In this document: one piece after another, positions 7,409 through 14,952 of the stretch
Layout: each line of letters starts with the position of its first letter
Position numbering within the stretch: the stretch's first letter is position 1
DNA from: Chitinophagaceae bacterium
GTDB taxonomy: Bacteria; Bacteroidota; Bacteroidia; Chitinophagales; Chitinophagaceae
DNA: 14,952 nucleotides
Direction: 5' to 3'
NCBI GenBank assembly: GCA_023251335.1
Contig: JAHEZA010000012.1
Coordinates: 1 to 14,952, forward strand
Made by a program: the position numbers and the translations under genes
The notes under the pieces: generated by a model
Seen by the model: only the letters and a program-made list of their open reading frames with translations
Told to the model about the DNA's origin: nothing
The model's database searches: none

Positions 7409-7738
7409 ATGGAAAAGAAAAATAATTGGATCAAAATAGCCAACAAACCTGGTGAGATTATTTTCCCGGAAAATAACATTGCCAAAATAACTGTCAAAGA
7501 AAAAGCCATTTGCGTGATACAAAAGGATGGTGGCTTAAAGGCCTGTGTGTCAAAATGCCCACATGCAGGAGGGGATCTTTCGGATGGATATTTAGATAAG
7601 AGAAATCATATCGTCTGTCCGGTTCATTGCTATCGCTTTAATTTAGATAGCGGTCGGGATAACAACGGGGAAGGCTATTTTTTAAAGATTTTCCCTATAA
7701 AAATAGAGAAAGACGGCATATTTGTGGCGTTAGAATAA
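7409..7738 (+). CDS. Rieske 2Fe-2S domain protein
   Basis: A single-domain Rieske ferredoxin-like protein of 109 aa, soluble, without signal or transmembrane segment. The cluster-binding motif is complete: C50-P-H52 (box 1, KCPHAGGDLSDG) and C70-P-V-H73 (box 2, VCPVHCYRFNLDSG), matching CxH...CxxH. Such small proteins resemble the NirD subunit of nitrite reductase or the ferredoxin component of dioxygenases and pass electrons to a partner enzyme. No oxygenase, reductase or nitrite reductase large subunit is in the window, so the partner is unknown. The ATG lies 9 bases after the hflX stop, implying co-transcription, although no biochemical link with HflX is known to me. It ends with two stops in tandem (TAA TGA, 7736-7741). 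Confidence 0.88.
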   Translation: MEKKNNWIKIANKPGEIIFPENNIAKITVKEKAICVIQKDGGLKACVSKCPHAGGDLSDGYLDKRNHIVCPVHCYRFNLDSGRDNNGEGYFLKIFPIKIEKDGIFVALE

Positions 7739-7783
7739 TGATAAATAACTGTATGAGCAGGTAAGATAAAACCTACAATTTAG

Positions 7784-7791
7784 TAACTTCG
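7784..7791 (+). promoter_or_regulatory. Candidate -7 element upstream of secA
   Basis: TAACTTCG differs from TAnnTTTG at one base. It lies 88 bases before the secA ATG in the 141-bp gap after the Rieske gene. TACAATTTG closer to the gene (one base too long between TA and TTTG) is an alternative. Neither has a convincing -33 box. Confidence 0.25.
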
Positions 7792-7879
7792 CAACCCTGT
7801 CATTTTGACTACGAAAAATTTCCGCATACAATTTGACAACTTGCATTTATCAATATTTTTTTAAATAATAACTTATTCT

Positions 7880-9208
7880 ATGGCCGGGCTTCTCTCAGCA
7901 CTATTTGGTGGCAATAAAAGTGAAAAAGACGTAAAGAAAATAAATCCACTTGTTGGAAAAATCAATTCTTTTTTTGATGAGTATCAACCGTTGTCGAATG
8001 ACGAGTTGCGTAACAAAACAATTATTTTTAGGGACCGCATCAAAGAATATCTCAAAGAAATTGACGACCAAATCGAGTTACAAAAAATAGAAGCTGAGAA
8101 GTTGGATTCCGCTGATATCAGTGGCCGCGATGCCATTTACCGCCATATCGACGATATGCGCAAAGACAGGGATAAAAAACTGGAAGAAGTGCTTCTTGAA
8201 ATTTTGCCCGAGGCGTTTGCCGTAGTAAAAGAAACAGCCCGCCGTTTTAAAGATAATTCCGAATTAGAATCCACCGCCACAGAACTTGATAAGGAATTTG
8301 CACTTACAAAAAAATATATCCGCATTGAAGGAGATAAGGCCATTTATCAAAATAAATGGATCGCAGGCGGCACCGAAATTACCTGGAATATGCTTCACTA
8401 TGATGTTCAGTTGATCGGAGGAATTGTGTTGCATCAGGGAAAAATTGCCGAAATGGCAACCGGTGAAGGAAAGACGCTCGTTTCTACTTTGCCTGCATAC
8501 TTGAATGCGTTGGCAGGGCATGGGGTACATATCGTTACGGTGAATGACTACCTGGCCCGTCGTGACAGCGAGTGGAATGGAACTTTATTTGAGTGGCTTG
8601 GCCTTACGGTAGATTGTATTGATAAACACCAACCGAACAGCGAGGAGAGAAGGAAAGCTTACAGCAAAGACATTATTTACGGCACCAACAATGAATTTGG
8701 ATTTGATTATCTCCGCGATAATATGGTGCATACGCCGGAAGAAATGGTACAAGGCAAACATCATTTTGCCATGGTGGATGAGGTAGATAGCGTATTGATT
8801 GATGATGCCCGTACTCCATTGATTATTTCCGGTCCGATTCCCCGCGGCGATCAGCAGGAGTTTGATCAATTGAAACCGCGGGTAGAAAAAATTGTAGAGG
8901 CGCAAAAGAGAGTTACCAGCCAATTTTTGATAGAGGCTAAAAAGAAAATAGGTGAAGGAAACGATGATCCTAAAGATGGCGGCCTTGCGCTGTTTCGTTC
9001 TCATCGCGGGCTTCCAAAAAACAGCGCGCTGATAAAATACCTGAGTGAGCCGGGAATGAAAGTAAAACTTCAGAAAGTTGAAAATCATTATTTGTCAGAA
9101 CAGGAAAAAAACATGCCGTTCGTAGATGAAGAATTGTTTTTTGTTATTGATGAAAAAAATAACCAGGTACAGCTTACCGACAAAGGAATTGCCCTTATCA
9201 CAAAATAA
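7880..9208 (+). CDS. secA: SecA, N-terminal part (to the internal stop)
   Basis: The first 442 residues of the preprotein translocase ATPase. [17 protein letters not shown] is the usual amphipathic SecA N-terminus, which supports the ATG at 7880. The first nucleotide-binding domain holds Walker A MATGEGKT (192-199), [11 protein letters not shown] (219-229), [14 protein letters not shown] (269-282) and Walker [22 protein letters not shown] (299-319). The preprotein-cross-linking region follows, including the stretch [11 protein letters not shown] (371-381), which I recall as typical of Bacteroidota SecA. The product would end at ALITK, inside the cross-linking domain/second-ATPase-domain border region, and would lack NBD2, the scaffold and the C-terminal linker, so it could not hydrolyse ATP productively or drive export alone. 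Confidence 0.85.
   Translation: MAGLLSALFGGNKSEKDVKKINPLVGKINSFFDEYQPLSNDELRNKTIIFRDRIKEYLKEIDDQIELQKIEAEKLDSADISGRDAIYRHIDDMRKDRDKKLEEVLLEILPEAFAVVKETARRFKDNSELESTATELDKEFALTKKYIRIEGDKAIYQNKWIAGGTEITWNMLHYDVQLIGGIVLHQGKIAEMATGEGKTLVSTLPAYLNALAGHGVHIVTVNDYLARRDSEWNGTLFEWLGLTVDCIDKHQPNSEERRKAYSKDIIYGTNNEFGFDYLRDNMVHTPEEMVQGKHHFAMVDEVDSVLIDDARTPLIISGPIPRGDQQEFDQLKPRVEKIVEAQKRVTSQFLIEAKKKIGEGNDDPKDGGLALFRSHRGLPKNSALIKYLSEPGMKVKLQKVENHYLSEQEKNMPFVDEELFFVIDEKNNQVQLTDKGIALITK
9206..9208 (+). other. In-frame TAA inside secA
   Basis: The codon order is ACA AAA TAA GGC GAA GAC. The stop is in the secA frame and followed by G. TAA also terminates the 49-aa gene (1207-1209) and the Rieske gene (7736-7738), while TGA and TAG end the others, so TAA is not reassigned across the window. 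Confidence 0.9.
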
Positions 9209-9406
9209 GGCGAAGACCCTGAATTTTTTATCCTTCCTGACATAGGCGTTAAACTGGCCGAAATAGAAAAAACAGATGCTTCTACAGAGGAAAAGTTAGA
9301 ACAAAAAGAAAAGCTGTTAAACGACTATTCCATCAAGGCAGAGAGAATTCATACTGTTCAACAGTTATTAAAAGCTTATACTGTTTTTGAAAAGGATGTA
9401 GAATAT

Positions 9407-11212
9407 GTGGTTATAGACGGGCAGGTAAAAATTGTAGATGAGCAAACCGGCCGTATCATGGAAGGCCGCCGCTATTCTGATGGGCTTCACCAGGCAATAG
9501 AAGCAAAAGAAAATGTAAAAATAGAAAGCGCTACCCAAACATACGCTACTATTACATTACAGAATTATTTCAGGATGTACCACAAACTGGCTGGTATGAC
9601 TGGTACAGCCGAGACGGAAGCTTCAGAGTTCTGGGATATTTATAAATTGGATGTCGTTACGATCCCAACCAATGTTCCTGTGATAAGAGGTGACGAGCAG
9701 GATTTGGTTTTTAAAACCAAACGGGAAAAATACAAAGCCGTTATTGAAGAAGTAGAAGCCATGAGTAAGGCAGGCAGACCTATTCTTGTAGGCACCACTT
9801 CTGTTGAGGTAAGTGAATTGCTCAGCAGAATGATGAAGCAAAAGGGACTGGTCCACAATGTATTGAATGCAAAACAACATGCCAAAGAAGCGCAGGTTGT
9901 TGCCGAGGCGGGATTATCAGGCGCTGTTACGATTGCAACTAACATGGCGGGCCGCGGTACAGATATTAAGCTTGGCCCTGGCGTAAAAGAAGCAGGCGGA
10001 TTAGCTATTCTCGGAACAGAAAGACATGAAAGCCGCCGTGTGGACAGGCAGTTACGTGGTCGTGCCGGACGCCAGGGAGATCCTGGTTCATCCAAATTTT
10101 TTGTGTCGTTAGAAGATGATTTGATGCGCATGTTTGGTAGTGAAAAGATTGCTTCACTAATGGATAGAATGGGCTATAAAGAAGGCGAAGTGATCCAGCA
10201 TAAGATGATCTCAAAAAGTATTGAACGTGCGCAGAAAAAGGTGGAAGAAAATAACTTCGGTATCCGTAAAAGATTGCTGGAATATGACGACGTGATGAAC
10301 AAGCAACGTACGGTTATTTATGGAAAACGCAACCATGCTTTGTTTGGAGAACGGCTGGCGCTGGACCTTGATAACGCGTTTTATTCTGTTGCAGAAGGTA
10401 TTATCAATTCATTCAAAGAAATCAATAATCATGAGGAATTCAAGTTGGCTGTGATCATGAATTTCGGAATTGATACCACCATTACTTCTGAAGAATTAGA
10501 AAAAGAAGACCTGACCGAATTGGCCCACAAATTATATTATGAAGCTAAGGATCATTATAATCATAAGAATGAATTAATGAATCAACACACGCTTCCGGTG
10601 ATAAAAAATATCCGTAAAGACCAAGGCGCTCACATTGTGAATGTTGCCGTTCCCTTTACCGATGGTAAAAAAGCAATGCAGGCGATTGCCAATCTGGATA
10701 AAACCATTGAATCCAACGGAAGAGAGCTTACCAATGCGCTGGAACGAAACATTACACTTGCCCTGATTGATGATGCCTGGAAAGAGCATCTTCGGGCAAT
10801 GGACGATCTGAGACAAAGTGTGCAGACGGCGGGATATGAGCAAAAAGACCCATTAGTTATTTATAAAATAGAGGCATTTGGCGCCTTTAAACAAATGGAC
10901 GACCAGGTGAATAAAGATATCGTTAGTTTCCTTGCCCACTGTAGCATTCCGGTGGAGCAAAACAACCAGGCTACCAGGATAACTGAAGAAAGAAGGAGAA
11001 GAACAGACATGAGTAAAATGCGCCAGCGTAAAGAAGAATTTGCAGGCGCGGGCGGACCTGAATATCTTTCACCGGAGAATGAATATCATGATCCTTCCGA
11101 AAATCTAAAACAAGAACCGATACGGGTAGAACCCAAAGTGGGTAGAAATGATCCTTGCCCATGTGGTAGTGGAAAAAAATATAAAAATTGTCACGGAAGA
11201 GGCGAAGGATGA
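9407..11212 (+). CDS. secA: SecA, C-terminal part (after the internal stop)
   Basis: This is the rest of SecA in the same frame. The homologous sequence actually begins at 9209, but the first near-cognate start is GTG at 9407, in the middle of the conserved [17 protein letters not shown], and the first ATG is 9458. Neither has a ribosome site, and neither is likely to be a real start. Motifs include [48 protein letters not shown] and [14 protein letters not shown] (second ATPase domain), then the helical scaffold and wing domains, and at the extreme C-terminus a SEC-C zinc motif [16 protein letters not shown] (CxC-x8-CH) used for SecB/ribosome contacts. This shows that the 3' half is not decaying: every late motif is intact. 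Confidence 0.8.
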   Translation: MVIDGQVKIVDEQTGRIMEGRRYSDGLHQAIEAKENVKIESATQTYATITLQNYFRMYHKLAGMTGTAETEASEFWDIYKLDVVTIPTNVPVIRGDEQDLVFKTKREKYKAVIEEVEAMSKAGRPILVGTTSVEVSELLSRMMKQKGLVHNVLNAKQHAKEAQVVAEAGLSGAVTIATNMAGRGTDIKLGPGVKEAGGLAILGTERHESRRVDRQLRGRAGRQGDPGSSKFFVSLEDDLMRMFGSEKIASLMDRMGYKEGEVIQHKMISKSIERAQKKVEENNFGIRKRLLEYDDVMNKQRTVIYGKRNHALFGERLALDLDNAFYSVAEGIINSFKEINNHEEFKLAVIMNFGIDTTITSEELEKEDLTELAHKLYYEAKDHYNHKNELMNQHTLPVIKNIRKDQGAHIVNVAVPFTDGKKAMQAIANLDKTIESNGRELTNALERNITLALIDDAWKEHLRAMDDLRQSVQTAGYEQKDPLVIYKIEAFGAFKQMDDQVNKDIVSFLAHCSIPVEQNNQATRITEERRRRTDMSKMRQRKEEFAGAGGPEYLSPENEYHDPSENLKQEPIRVEPKVGRNDPCPCGSGKKYKNCHGRGEG

Positions 11213-11590
11213 TAGCTGCCTGTGTAGATGTTGCTTCAGGACGGTATCGCCATCATTCTATAAAATATCTTGTTTACCAGAATTCGTACAGACCGGGTTT
11301 CGTATTTTCTTCATCTGAAAAATTTTTTTGGCAATCAAAAAAGAGAGCGCTTTCGCTAGCCTGTTTCTTTCCTATTTATTTTTCACATAAGATCCGTCAA
11401 AAATTCTGATGTCTTTTCAATAACCTACTGCTACGCTCGTTGTGATTGTTTTCCGTTAAGAAAGGAAGTATATACTGTATCAAATCCGAAATGGGGATTG
11501 AATTCTCTTTATATTTATATGATTTAAACTATTTTTGACCTAAGGTTCGATCGCTAATCATTTTTGAATTAATATAAAAAACTTGATTTT
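11213..11590. other. Intergenic region between secA and the DUF481 gene
   Basis: This is 378 bp without a supported gene. A 66-codon frame overlaps the secA stop by four bases (ATGA, 11209-11409), but its product has no recognisable features. A short hairpin AGCG-CTTT-CGCT lies near 11347-11358 without a T-tract. The right end holds the promoter of the following gene; otherwise I see nothing. Confidence 0.4.
11534..11566 (+). promoter_or_regulatory. Candidate promoter of the DUF481 gene
   Basis: TTTG at 11534-11537, 21 bases, then CATTTTTG at 11559-11566: a Bacteroidota -33/-7 pair with normal spacing and one mismatch (C for T) in the -7 box, 24 bases before the ATG at 11591. Confidence 0.4.
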
Positions 11591-12652
11591 ATGATTGGAA
11601 GTTTTAAGTTTTATCACCACGGTAGAAGAAGTTTAAAGTATTTATTGATGGTGGTAATATGCCATCTCTTTGTTGTCAGCGTAAGCGCTCAACACGATTC
11701 GCTAATCCTCAAAAATGGCGATGTAATTGTGGGAGAATTGAAATCGATGGATAAGGGCGTGCTGACAATTGAAACGCCTTATTCAAAAAGCGATTTTACG
11801 GTAGAATGGGACAAGATAAAACAAATATATTCCAAGAGTTATTTTTTGATTTCGCTAACCGATGGACAAAGATTTAACGGGTCCTTCCGGTCTGTCGGAA
11901 CGAAAGATACCGTGCAAATTCATAATGTAAATGGAGAAGATGTGAACGTGCGGATGCAGAACATCGTTTATCTGAAAGGATTAAAATCAGATTTTTGGAG
12001 CAGAATCACCGCAAGCATCGACCTTGGGTTAAGCCTGACAAAAGCCAATAATCTTCACCAACTGAATATCTCCACCAATGTTACCTACCTGGCAGACAAA
12101 TGGCAGTTGAATTTTTACTATAACGATCTCCGCTCCAAACAAGACAGCATTGCCTTAACCCGCCGTACGGATTGGGGTCCTACCTTCAAATACTTTTTGC
12201 AGAACGATTGGTTTCTGAACACATCCATCACTTTTCTTTCAAACACAGAACAGGCGCTCAATTTAAGAACAACAGGCAAGGCTGGTGCTGGTAAATACCT
12301 GGTTCATACCAATAAGAAATATTTTGGCCTTGGCGGTGGGTTATCGTATAATAACGAAACTTTTACCAACGGAACGCCGGGTCGTAACAGTATTGAAGGA
12401 TATGCAGGATTCGAATTAAATCTTTTTGACCTGAAAGATCTTGACCTCTTAAGCGATTTGTACGTTTATCCCAGTATCACAGAATCCGGGAGGTGGCGTT
12501 CTGATTTTTCTTTGGACTTGAAATACGACCTGCCAATGGACTTTTATATAAAATTGGGAACCTCGGTTAACTTTGATAACCGGCCCGCAATCAAGGGGAA
12601 TGAGTTTGACTACGTCACTAGTTTTTCAATAGGTTGGGATTTTAATGATTAG
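11591..12652 (+). CDS. DUF481 (YdiY-like) outer-membrane protein
   Basis: A protein of 353 aa with an N-terminal signal peptide: basic start, hydrophobic run at about 17-31, cleavage near VSVSAQ (residues 30-34). The mature N-terminus has two copies of a short beta motif, LKNGDVIVGEL (40-50) and LTDGQRFNGSF (88-98), like the small SH3-like domain often placed before DUF481 barrels. The rest (from about residue 135) is a run of amphipathic strands with aromatic girdles: ASIDLGLSLTKANN, ISTNVTYLADKWQLNFYY, WGPTFKYFLQNDWFLNTSITFLS, KYFGLGGGLSYNN, and a final strand FDYVTSFSIGWDFND. This matches YdiY/DUF481 proteins, called salt-induced outer-membrane proteins in some genomes. The physiological role is unknown. 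It is probably monocistronic. Confidence 0.82.
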   Translation: MIGSFKFYHHGRRSLKYLLMVVICHLFVVSVSAQHDSLILKNGDVIVGELKSMDKGVLTIETPYSKSDFTVEWDKIKQIYSKSYFLISLTDGQRFNGSFRSVGTKDTVQIHNVNGEDVNVRMQNIVYLKGLKSDFWSRITASIDLGLSLTKANNLHQLNISTNVTYLADKWQLNFYYNDLRSKQDSIALTRRTDWGPTFKYFLQNDWFLNTSITFLSNTEQALNLRTTGKAGAGKYLVHTNKKYFGLGGGLSYNNETFTNGTPGRNSIEGYAGFELNLFDLKDLDLLSDLYVYPSITESGRWRSDFSLDLKYDLPMDFYIKLGTSVNFDNRPAIKGNEFDYVTSFSIGWDFND

Positions 12653-13070
12653 AGATTTTGAACAAAAAGGGGTAAAATGATTTGCATTATTAAGCATTCA
12701 ACCTTGGGCAATATTAAAAGCATTACATCTTTTTAAAGCCAGTCCTTGTCTAAATAAAAATTACCATAAATTGTTTGTTTACTAAGCATCGAAAGGGTTA
12801 TTTCTTATTTGCGCTATTTGTTCGTACGTGAGAAATGAAGCCGATGTTTTACAATTATAACGGAATTAAAATAATTAAAATTTAATGAAGGTTAATTGCT
12901 TGCCGGCATATTATTTTTTGTAAATTGCCAATCAATTCTTTTCCTGAATTTTCAATTCCAACTAGAAAATCCACCCAAGGCGCAAGTTAAAAGGAATGTT
13001 TCATTCCCGACTGTTTATTGAAATTTTTTTAATGAATGTTAATCTAATTCAATTGGAATTAGTGTTGTGA
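12653..13070. other. AT-rich non-coding stretch
   Basis: This is 418 bp without a gene. It contains two small perfect hairpins near its right end: GGAATG-TTT-CATTCC (12993-13007) and CTAATTC-AATTG-GAATTAG (13044-13062). It probably includes eroded 5' sequence of the sulfatase remnant that follows, but I cannot recognise coding sequence in any frame here. Confidence 0.4.
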
Positions 13071-13490
13071 TTGTTTGCAATTAATATTGGTGAACTCAAA
13101 ATTCAAAGGATAAATAAGTACTCAACCACGCTGCCTTTCCTGCAGGCAAAGAAGAAAATCCTCTCGCCCTGGCTTTTATTTATTGGAGCGATGATGGCGA
13201 TTGCATGGCAGTACGAATTGGCCGGTTCAAAGTTGTCTTTGCCGAGCAGCGCAGGTATTGATGTATGGCGGGAACCATTATCAGAAATCCGAATTGCGGT
13301 CCGATCCGTTTGAACGTGGAGGAGAAAGCTTTAGGCAGTATCATTGGTTTGTAGAGAATTATGCCCTTTGCAATATTTGACACCGGCACTTCTTGGTAAA
13401 TGGCTGAGCTTCAAAGAATTTCCGCCGCGGTGTAAGCCTGCAAGTTTCAGCATTGACCGTGTAATGGAAAAGATGATGCCGAAAAGTTAA
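13071..13490 (+). pseudogene. Arylsulfatase C-terminal remnant, multiply frameshifted
   Basis: Pieces of an arylsulfatase C-terminus appear in the right order but in different frames. The order is: YSTTLPFLQAKKK (from about 13117; compare the family's GYNLLPYLTGKEK); FIYWSDDGD then MAVRIGRFKVVFAEQR (about 13172-13243; compare YWSDDGDLVAVR..WKVVF.EQR); GIDVWREPLSEIRI (about 13257-13298); LRSDPFERGGES then YHWFVENYAL (about 13299-13372; compare NLRxDPFERA); and PALLGKWLSFKEFPPR followed by PASFSIDRVMEKM before TAA at 13488-13490. The sulfatase catalytic N-terminus (CxPxR) is absent. The family match is from memory of the conserved C-terminal pattern, not from a search. An 80-codon frame here (13071-13313) is only one shard. 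The loss looks old, with several indels and an eroded 5' part. Confidence 0.75.
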
Positions 13491-13690
13491 TAAATTTTCA
13501 TCGCATAAGTTGCTGACTTAATAAAAACAAACGATCAACAAGAAATCAAAAACAAAAGTCTAAACAAAATGGCAAAAGCAAACACAGCACCTTAATTACG
13601 AATCCATCTGATTTAAAGGCAGCGTTGCATCTATCGGATAATATAAACAATAACCGATGGAGGTGCCTGTTCTGTAAACGAAGGTTCTTC

Positions 13691-13838
13691 TTTTTTGAAC
13701 TAAGATGTCGCAAGGTTGCCAACCTTCAATAAGTCAATTTTAGAATTAAGAACTCCATCCGAAAGGTTGGCAACCTTTAATCCAGAGCGACATTTGGAAT
13801 GCACCCTTAACGATTGTACTTTTTTTTTGAACTAAGAT
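13691..13838 (+). repeat. 16-bp direct repeat flanking the inverted-repeat element
   Basis: TTTTTTGAACTAAGAT occurs at 13691-13706 and again at 13823-13838. The pair brackets the inverted-repeat element, and the second copy ends seven bases before the methyltransferase ATG. Six of the sixteen bases are a T-run, but the remaining GAACTAAGAT is specific. It may be a duplicated target, an ancestral repeat unit, or the edges of a small insertion. Confidence 0.55.
13705..13793. repeat. Nested inverted-repeat element
   Basis: AAGGTTGCCAACCTT (13712-13726) and its exact reverse complement AAGGTTGGCAACCTT (13763-13777) are paired, and each 15-mer is itself a 7-bp palindrome around one central base. 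Outside them ATGTCGC (13705-13711) pairs with GCGACAT (13787-13793). The element can therefore fold as two small hairpins or one large one. Two 15-bp arms plus 7-bp arms within 89 bp are unlikely by chance and recall REP/MITE-like elements. Confidence 0.6.
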
Positions 13839-13845
13839 TTTATAA

Positions 13846-14952
13846 ATGATCACTTCCCTTAATCAAAATATCAAATTCTCCGGAGATCCTATTGCGGATT
13901 TTTACACAGCGCATCCATATCCGCCTGCGGTCGAAAATCTTGAACATGTACTTGACGGGTGGCAGGATGCCAATCGCCGGCGGGCTGAATATCATTTATT
14001 CTGGCCTGGCAAACCCTACCGGTCCGATCTGAATATTCTTATTGCCGGCTGCGGTACCTGGCAGGCCGTAAAGTACGCATTGTGCTATCCGGGCGCCAGT
14101 GTGATTGGTATTGATGTAAGCGCTACAAGCCTCAGTGAAACTGAAAAGCTCAAACAAAAGTATAGCATCAATAACCTGCACACAGAGCAGCTGGCGATAG
14201 AAAAGGCAGGAGAATTGGGCAAAACTTTTGATCTGATCATTTGTACCGGTGTTTTGCACCACCTTAAAGATCCTGACGCCGGATTGAGGGCATTGGCTTC
14301 TGTGCTTGATGCCGATGGCGCGTTATATATGATGGTGTATGCATCTTATGGAAGGGCAGGCATTTATATGATGCAGGAATATTGCAGGATGCTGGGAATT
14401 GGTGCAACCACCAATGAGATCAACGATCTCAGGTGCGTCATCAAGGCGCTTTCGCCACAGCACCCACTCGTTTCATTACTGCAAAACTCTCTTGATTCCT
14501 ACAATGCGGATGCGCTGGCGGACGCGCTGCTAAACCCACGCGACAGAGCTTATTCCGTTCCGCAATTGTTTGCCTTTTTAGAGGAAAATGATTTATCGTT
14601 TGGCCGCTGGTACTTGCAGGCGCCTTACCTGCCTTATTGTGGCGCAATGGCTGCAACACCACATGCAGCGAAGTTGTTTGCAATGCCATGTAGTGAACAA
14701 TTCGCAGCGATGGAATTGTGGAGAGGAACAATGACACGACATAGCGCGATTGTTTATAGGGCAAGTAAACACGAGGTGATTGCTCCGGTTGATTTAGATG
14801 AGGCTGATTTTGAAAAATGCGTGCCGATTCGCCTGCCACACACTATCTGTGTAACCGAACGGCTTCCACCGGGCGCAGCCGGGGTTCTTCTTAACAGGAG
14901 TCATCAGTTTCACGATCTGGTACTACCAGTTGATGCGCAGCAAAAGAAGATA
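13846..14952 (+). CDS. Class I SAM-dependent methyltransferase (3' end outside the window)
   Basis: The frame is open from ATG 13846 to the last base (369 codons), so the C-terminus is missing. The N-terminus MITSLNQNIKFSGDPIADFYTAHPYPP (in part) is followed by a Rossmann methyltransferase core: motif I ILIAGCGT (64-71), the acidic strand-2 end GIDVS (88-92), motif IV region FDLIICTGVLHHLKDP (128-143), then GALYMMVYAS (158-167). The long region after residue 200 continues without recognisable domain and is larger than in a minimal methyltransferase. The substrate cannot be inferred; the HH after GVL is common in small-molecule methylases. GC content looks higher than in neighbouring genes (one early 60-base line is about 62% GC), which may hint at separate ancestry. 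An alternative start was not needed: no earlier in-frame ATG close by. Confidence 0.8.
   Translation, partial: MITSLNQNIKFSGDPIADFYTAHPYPPAVENLEHVLDGWQDANRRRAEYHLFWPGKPYRSDLNILIAGCGTWQAVKYALCYPGASVIGIDVSATSLSETEKLKQKYSINNLHTEQLAIEKAGELGKTFDLIICTGVLHHLKDPDAGLRALASVLDADGALYMMVYASYGRAGIYMMQEYCRMLGIGATTNEINDLRCVIKALSPQHPLVSLLQNSLDSYNADALADALLNPRDRAYSVPQLFAFLEENDLSFGRWYLQAPYLPYCGAMAATPHAAKLFAMPCSEQFAAMELWRGTMTRHSAIVYRASKHEVIAPVDLDEADFEKCVPIRLPHTICVTERLPPGAAGVLLNRSHQFHDLVLPVDAQQKKI

Larger units (their letters stand above)
7880..11212 (+). pseudogene. secA: secA locus interrupted by one in-frame TAA
   Basis: The whole locus is 1,111 codons plus or minus the stop, the normal size for Bacteroidota SecA. 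It is collinear with the family from the N-terminal helix to the C-terminal zinc site. The only defect is TAA at 9206-9208 (codon 443). The frame is unchanged: the bases directly after it read [13 protein letters not shown] and lead straight into the next conserved block, and 9407 minus 7880 is a multiple of three. No base is missing and no second stop exists. A single substitution (for example CAA, AAA, GAA or TCA to TAA) restores a full protein. Since SecA is the essential motor of protein export, a sequencing or assembly error, a very recent mutation, or suppression are the options. No other secA is in the window. Confidence 0.85.
13491..13845. other. Decayed interval with a broken gene start and repeats
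   Basis: This is 355 bp with no intact gene. An A-rich leader is followed by ATG GCA AAA GCA AAC ACA GCA CCT TAA (13569-13595). In the next frame the sequence then reads STLITNPSDLKAALHLSDN, which looks protein-like, so this may be a gene start broken by a frameshift. Its family is not recognised. The right half contains the inverted and direct repeats listed separately. Confidence 0.4.

Noticed and set aside
7880..11212. Reassignment of UAA to an amino acid in this organism
   Set aside because: TAA ends the 49-aa protein and the Rieske protein at the expected places; only one internal TAA exists in over 11 kb of coding sequence.
7880..11212. A genuine two-subunit split SecA
   Set aside because: There is no start codon or ribosome site near the break, the second half would lose conserved residues, and the frame runs straight through the stop.
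11209..11409. 66-codon frame overlapping the secA stop by ATGA
   Set aside because: The overlap resembles translational coupling, but the product has no signal, domain or composition suggesting a real protein, and Bacteroidota intergenic DNA gives such frames by chance.
13071..13313. 80-aa hypothetical protein
   Set aside because: It is one frame of the arylsulfatase remnant; the family motifs leave this frame and continue in others.
13996..14839. Minus-strand frames of 88 and 132 codons opposite the methyltransferase
   Set aside because: They lie antisense to a well-supported methyltransferase and show no recognisable features; high GC tends to open such shadow frames.

Overview
The window looks like chromosomal DNA from a member of the Bacteroidota, most probably a Chitinophagaceae-like organism. 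This is inferred from several signs. The base composition is moderately AT-rich. There are few Shine-Dalgarno sequences, and several genes carry the Bacteroidota -7 promoter element (TAnnTTTG) just upstream. SecA is about 1,110 codons long, as in this phylum. A small 49-residue protein is of a type I recall mainly from Bacteroidota. No tRNA, rRNA, CRISPR array or intact insertion sequence was seen.

Layout. At 271-1209 (plus strand) lie an Fpg/Nei-family DNA glycosylase and a 49-aa basic protein. At 5066-1240 (minus strand) lie paaZ (ring-opening bifunctional enzyme of aerobic phenylacetate degradation), a crotonase-family protein 20 bp downstream of it, and, after a 102-bp gap with its own likely promoter, a membrane-anchored YpfJ-type zinc metallopeptidase. 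At 5386-7738 (plus strand) lie an outer-membrane beta-barrel protein, the ribosome-associated GTPase HflX, and a small Rieske 2Fe-2S protein 9 bp behind hflX. At 7880-11212 lies secA. At 11591-12652 lies a DUF481-type outer-membrane protein. From 12653 to 13845 the DNA is mostly non-coding and decayed. It holds the C-terminal remnant of an arylsulfatase scattered over several frames, a possible broken gene start, and a compact inverted/direct repeat element. From 13846 to the window end runs a class I SAM-dependent methyltransferase, truncated by the window edge.

The strongest anomaly is secA. The reading frame carries one in-frame TAA at 9206-9208, and flawless SecA coding sequence continues in the same frame on both sides. 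TAA acts as an ordinary stop elsewhere in the window, so global recoding is unlikely. A nonsense mutation or a base-call error is the simplest reading, and it matters because SecA is normally essential.

Functional links. paaZ and the crotonase plausibly work together in CoA-thioester catabolism. SecA would supply the export route used by the two outer-membrane proteins and by the lost sulfatase. hflX and the Rieske gene are probably co-transcribed, with no obvious biochemical link. I saw no convincing new multi-gene defence or mobile system. The least explained DNA is the 1.2-kb decayed interval before the methyltransferase.
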